The notes below the pieces were generated by a model. The model worked only from the letters and a program-made list of their open reading frames with translations, did not search any database and had not been told where the DNA came from. A DNA stretch of 64,000 nt. Origin: Paramacrobiotus metropolitanus (lineage: Eukaryota; Tardigrada; Eutardigrada; Parachela; Macrobiotidae). Position numbers and translations under genes: made by a program. The stretch is from NCBI RefSeq assembly GCF_019649055.1, contig NW_026570310.1, positions 434,001-498,000 on the forward strand. The letters are read 5' to 3'. Shown piece by piece: positions 63,925-64,000 of this stretch. How positions within the stretch are numbered: the stretch's first letter is position 1; each line of letters opens with the position of its first letter.

Positions 63925-64000
63925 TCTTAATACAGTCTTTGTGGTCGGAAATGGAGCTTCACTAGGGACTTTCCAGTCTGAAATTTAGCGTTGTCCCCTA

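Overview
The window is nuclear DNA from an animal. Coding exons are broken by short GT-AG introns, genes have TATA boxes, and relics of metazoan-type genes (a CUT homeodomain-class repeat, a CLK/LAMMER kinase) lie among many eukaryotic transposons. Many gene relics and the short introns fit an invertebrate with a compact, transposon-rich genome. I cannot name the phylum from sequence alone.

Layout. 1-4133: a short Ty1/copia-type element (599-2988) with gag, zinc knuckle and protease but no integrase or reverse transcriptase; its 3' LTR is cut by a fragment of a second LTR element ending in an envelope-like ORF. 6561-7638: a foldback element holding a 96-bp tandem array. 13.9-20.4 kb: decayed gene fragments (polymerase zinc region, CUT domain, a secreted protein, a CLK-like kinase) and tRNA-like duplicated units. 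20.5-25.9 kb, minus strand: an LTR element with PBS, long leader and gag, followed not by pol but by unrecognised ORFs. 27.6-33.3 kb: small membrane-protein exons, a multi-exon gene and a hAT-type MITE. 34.7-38.7 kb: Helitron and Ty3/gypsy pol relics. 39-48.9 kb: inverted repeats, a second hAT-type MITE with target duplication, a tRNA-like unit and 170-bp repeats. 49.1-50.3 kb: a RING-H2 gene.

The main object of interest is at about 52.4-64.0 kb and runs off the right edge: a Polinton/Maverick (adintovirus-like) element. It has a protein-primed family B DNA polymerase, a double-jelly-roll-type major capsid protein, an adenain-like maturation protease and a small basic core-like protein. Its accessory genes are unusual: a complete TATA-binding-protein homologue, a protein with two PC4/SUB1-like domains, a BIR (inhibitor-of-apoptosis) protein, a putative DEDD-type nuclease and two intron-bearing genes of unknown function. 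Several of its genes have their own TATA boxes, and all three divergent intergenic regions share GGTAAC/GTTACC palindromes. I infer that the element may supply part of its own transcription-initiation machinery. The polymerase carries five 51-58 nt introns, one through the catalytic DTD motif. Polymerase, capsid, protease, PC4 and BIR genes are broken by frameshifts or stops, while TBP, nuclease, core-like and the two spliced genes are open.
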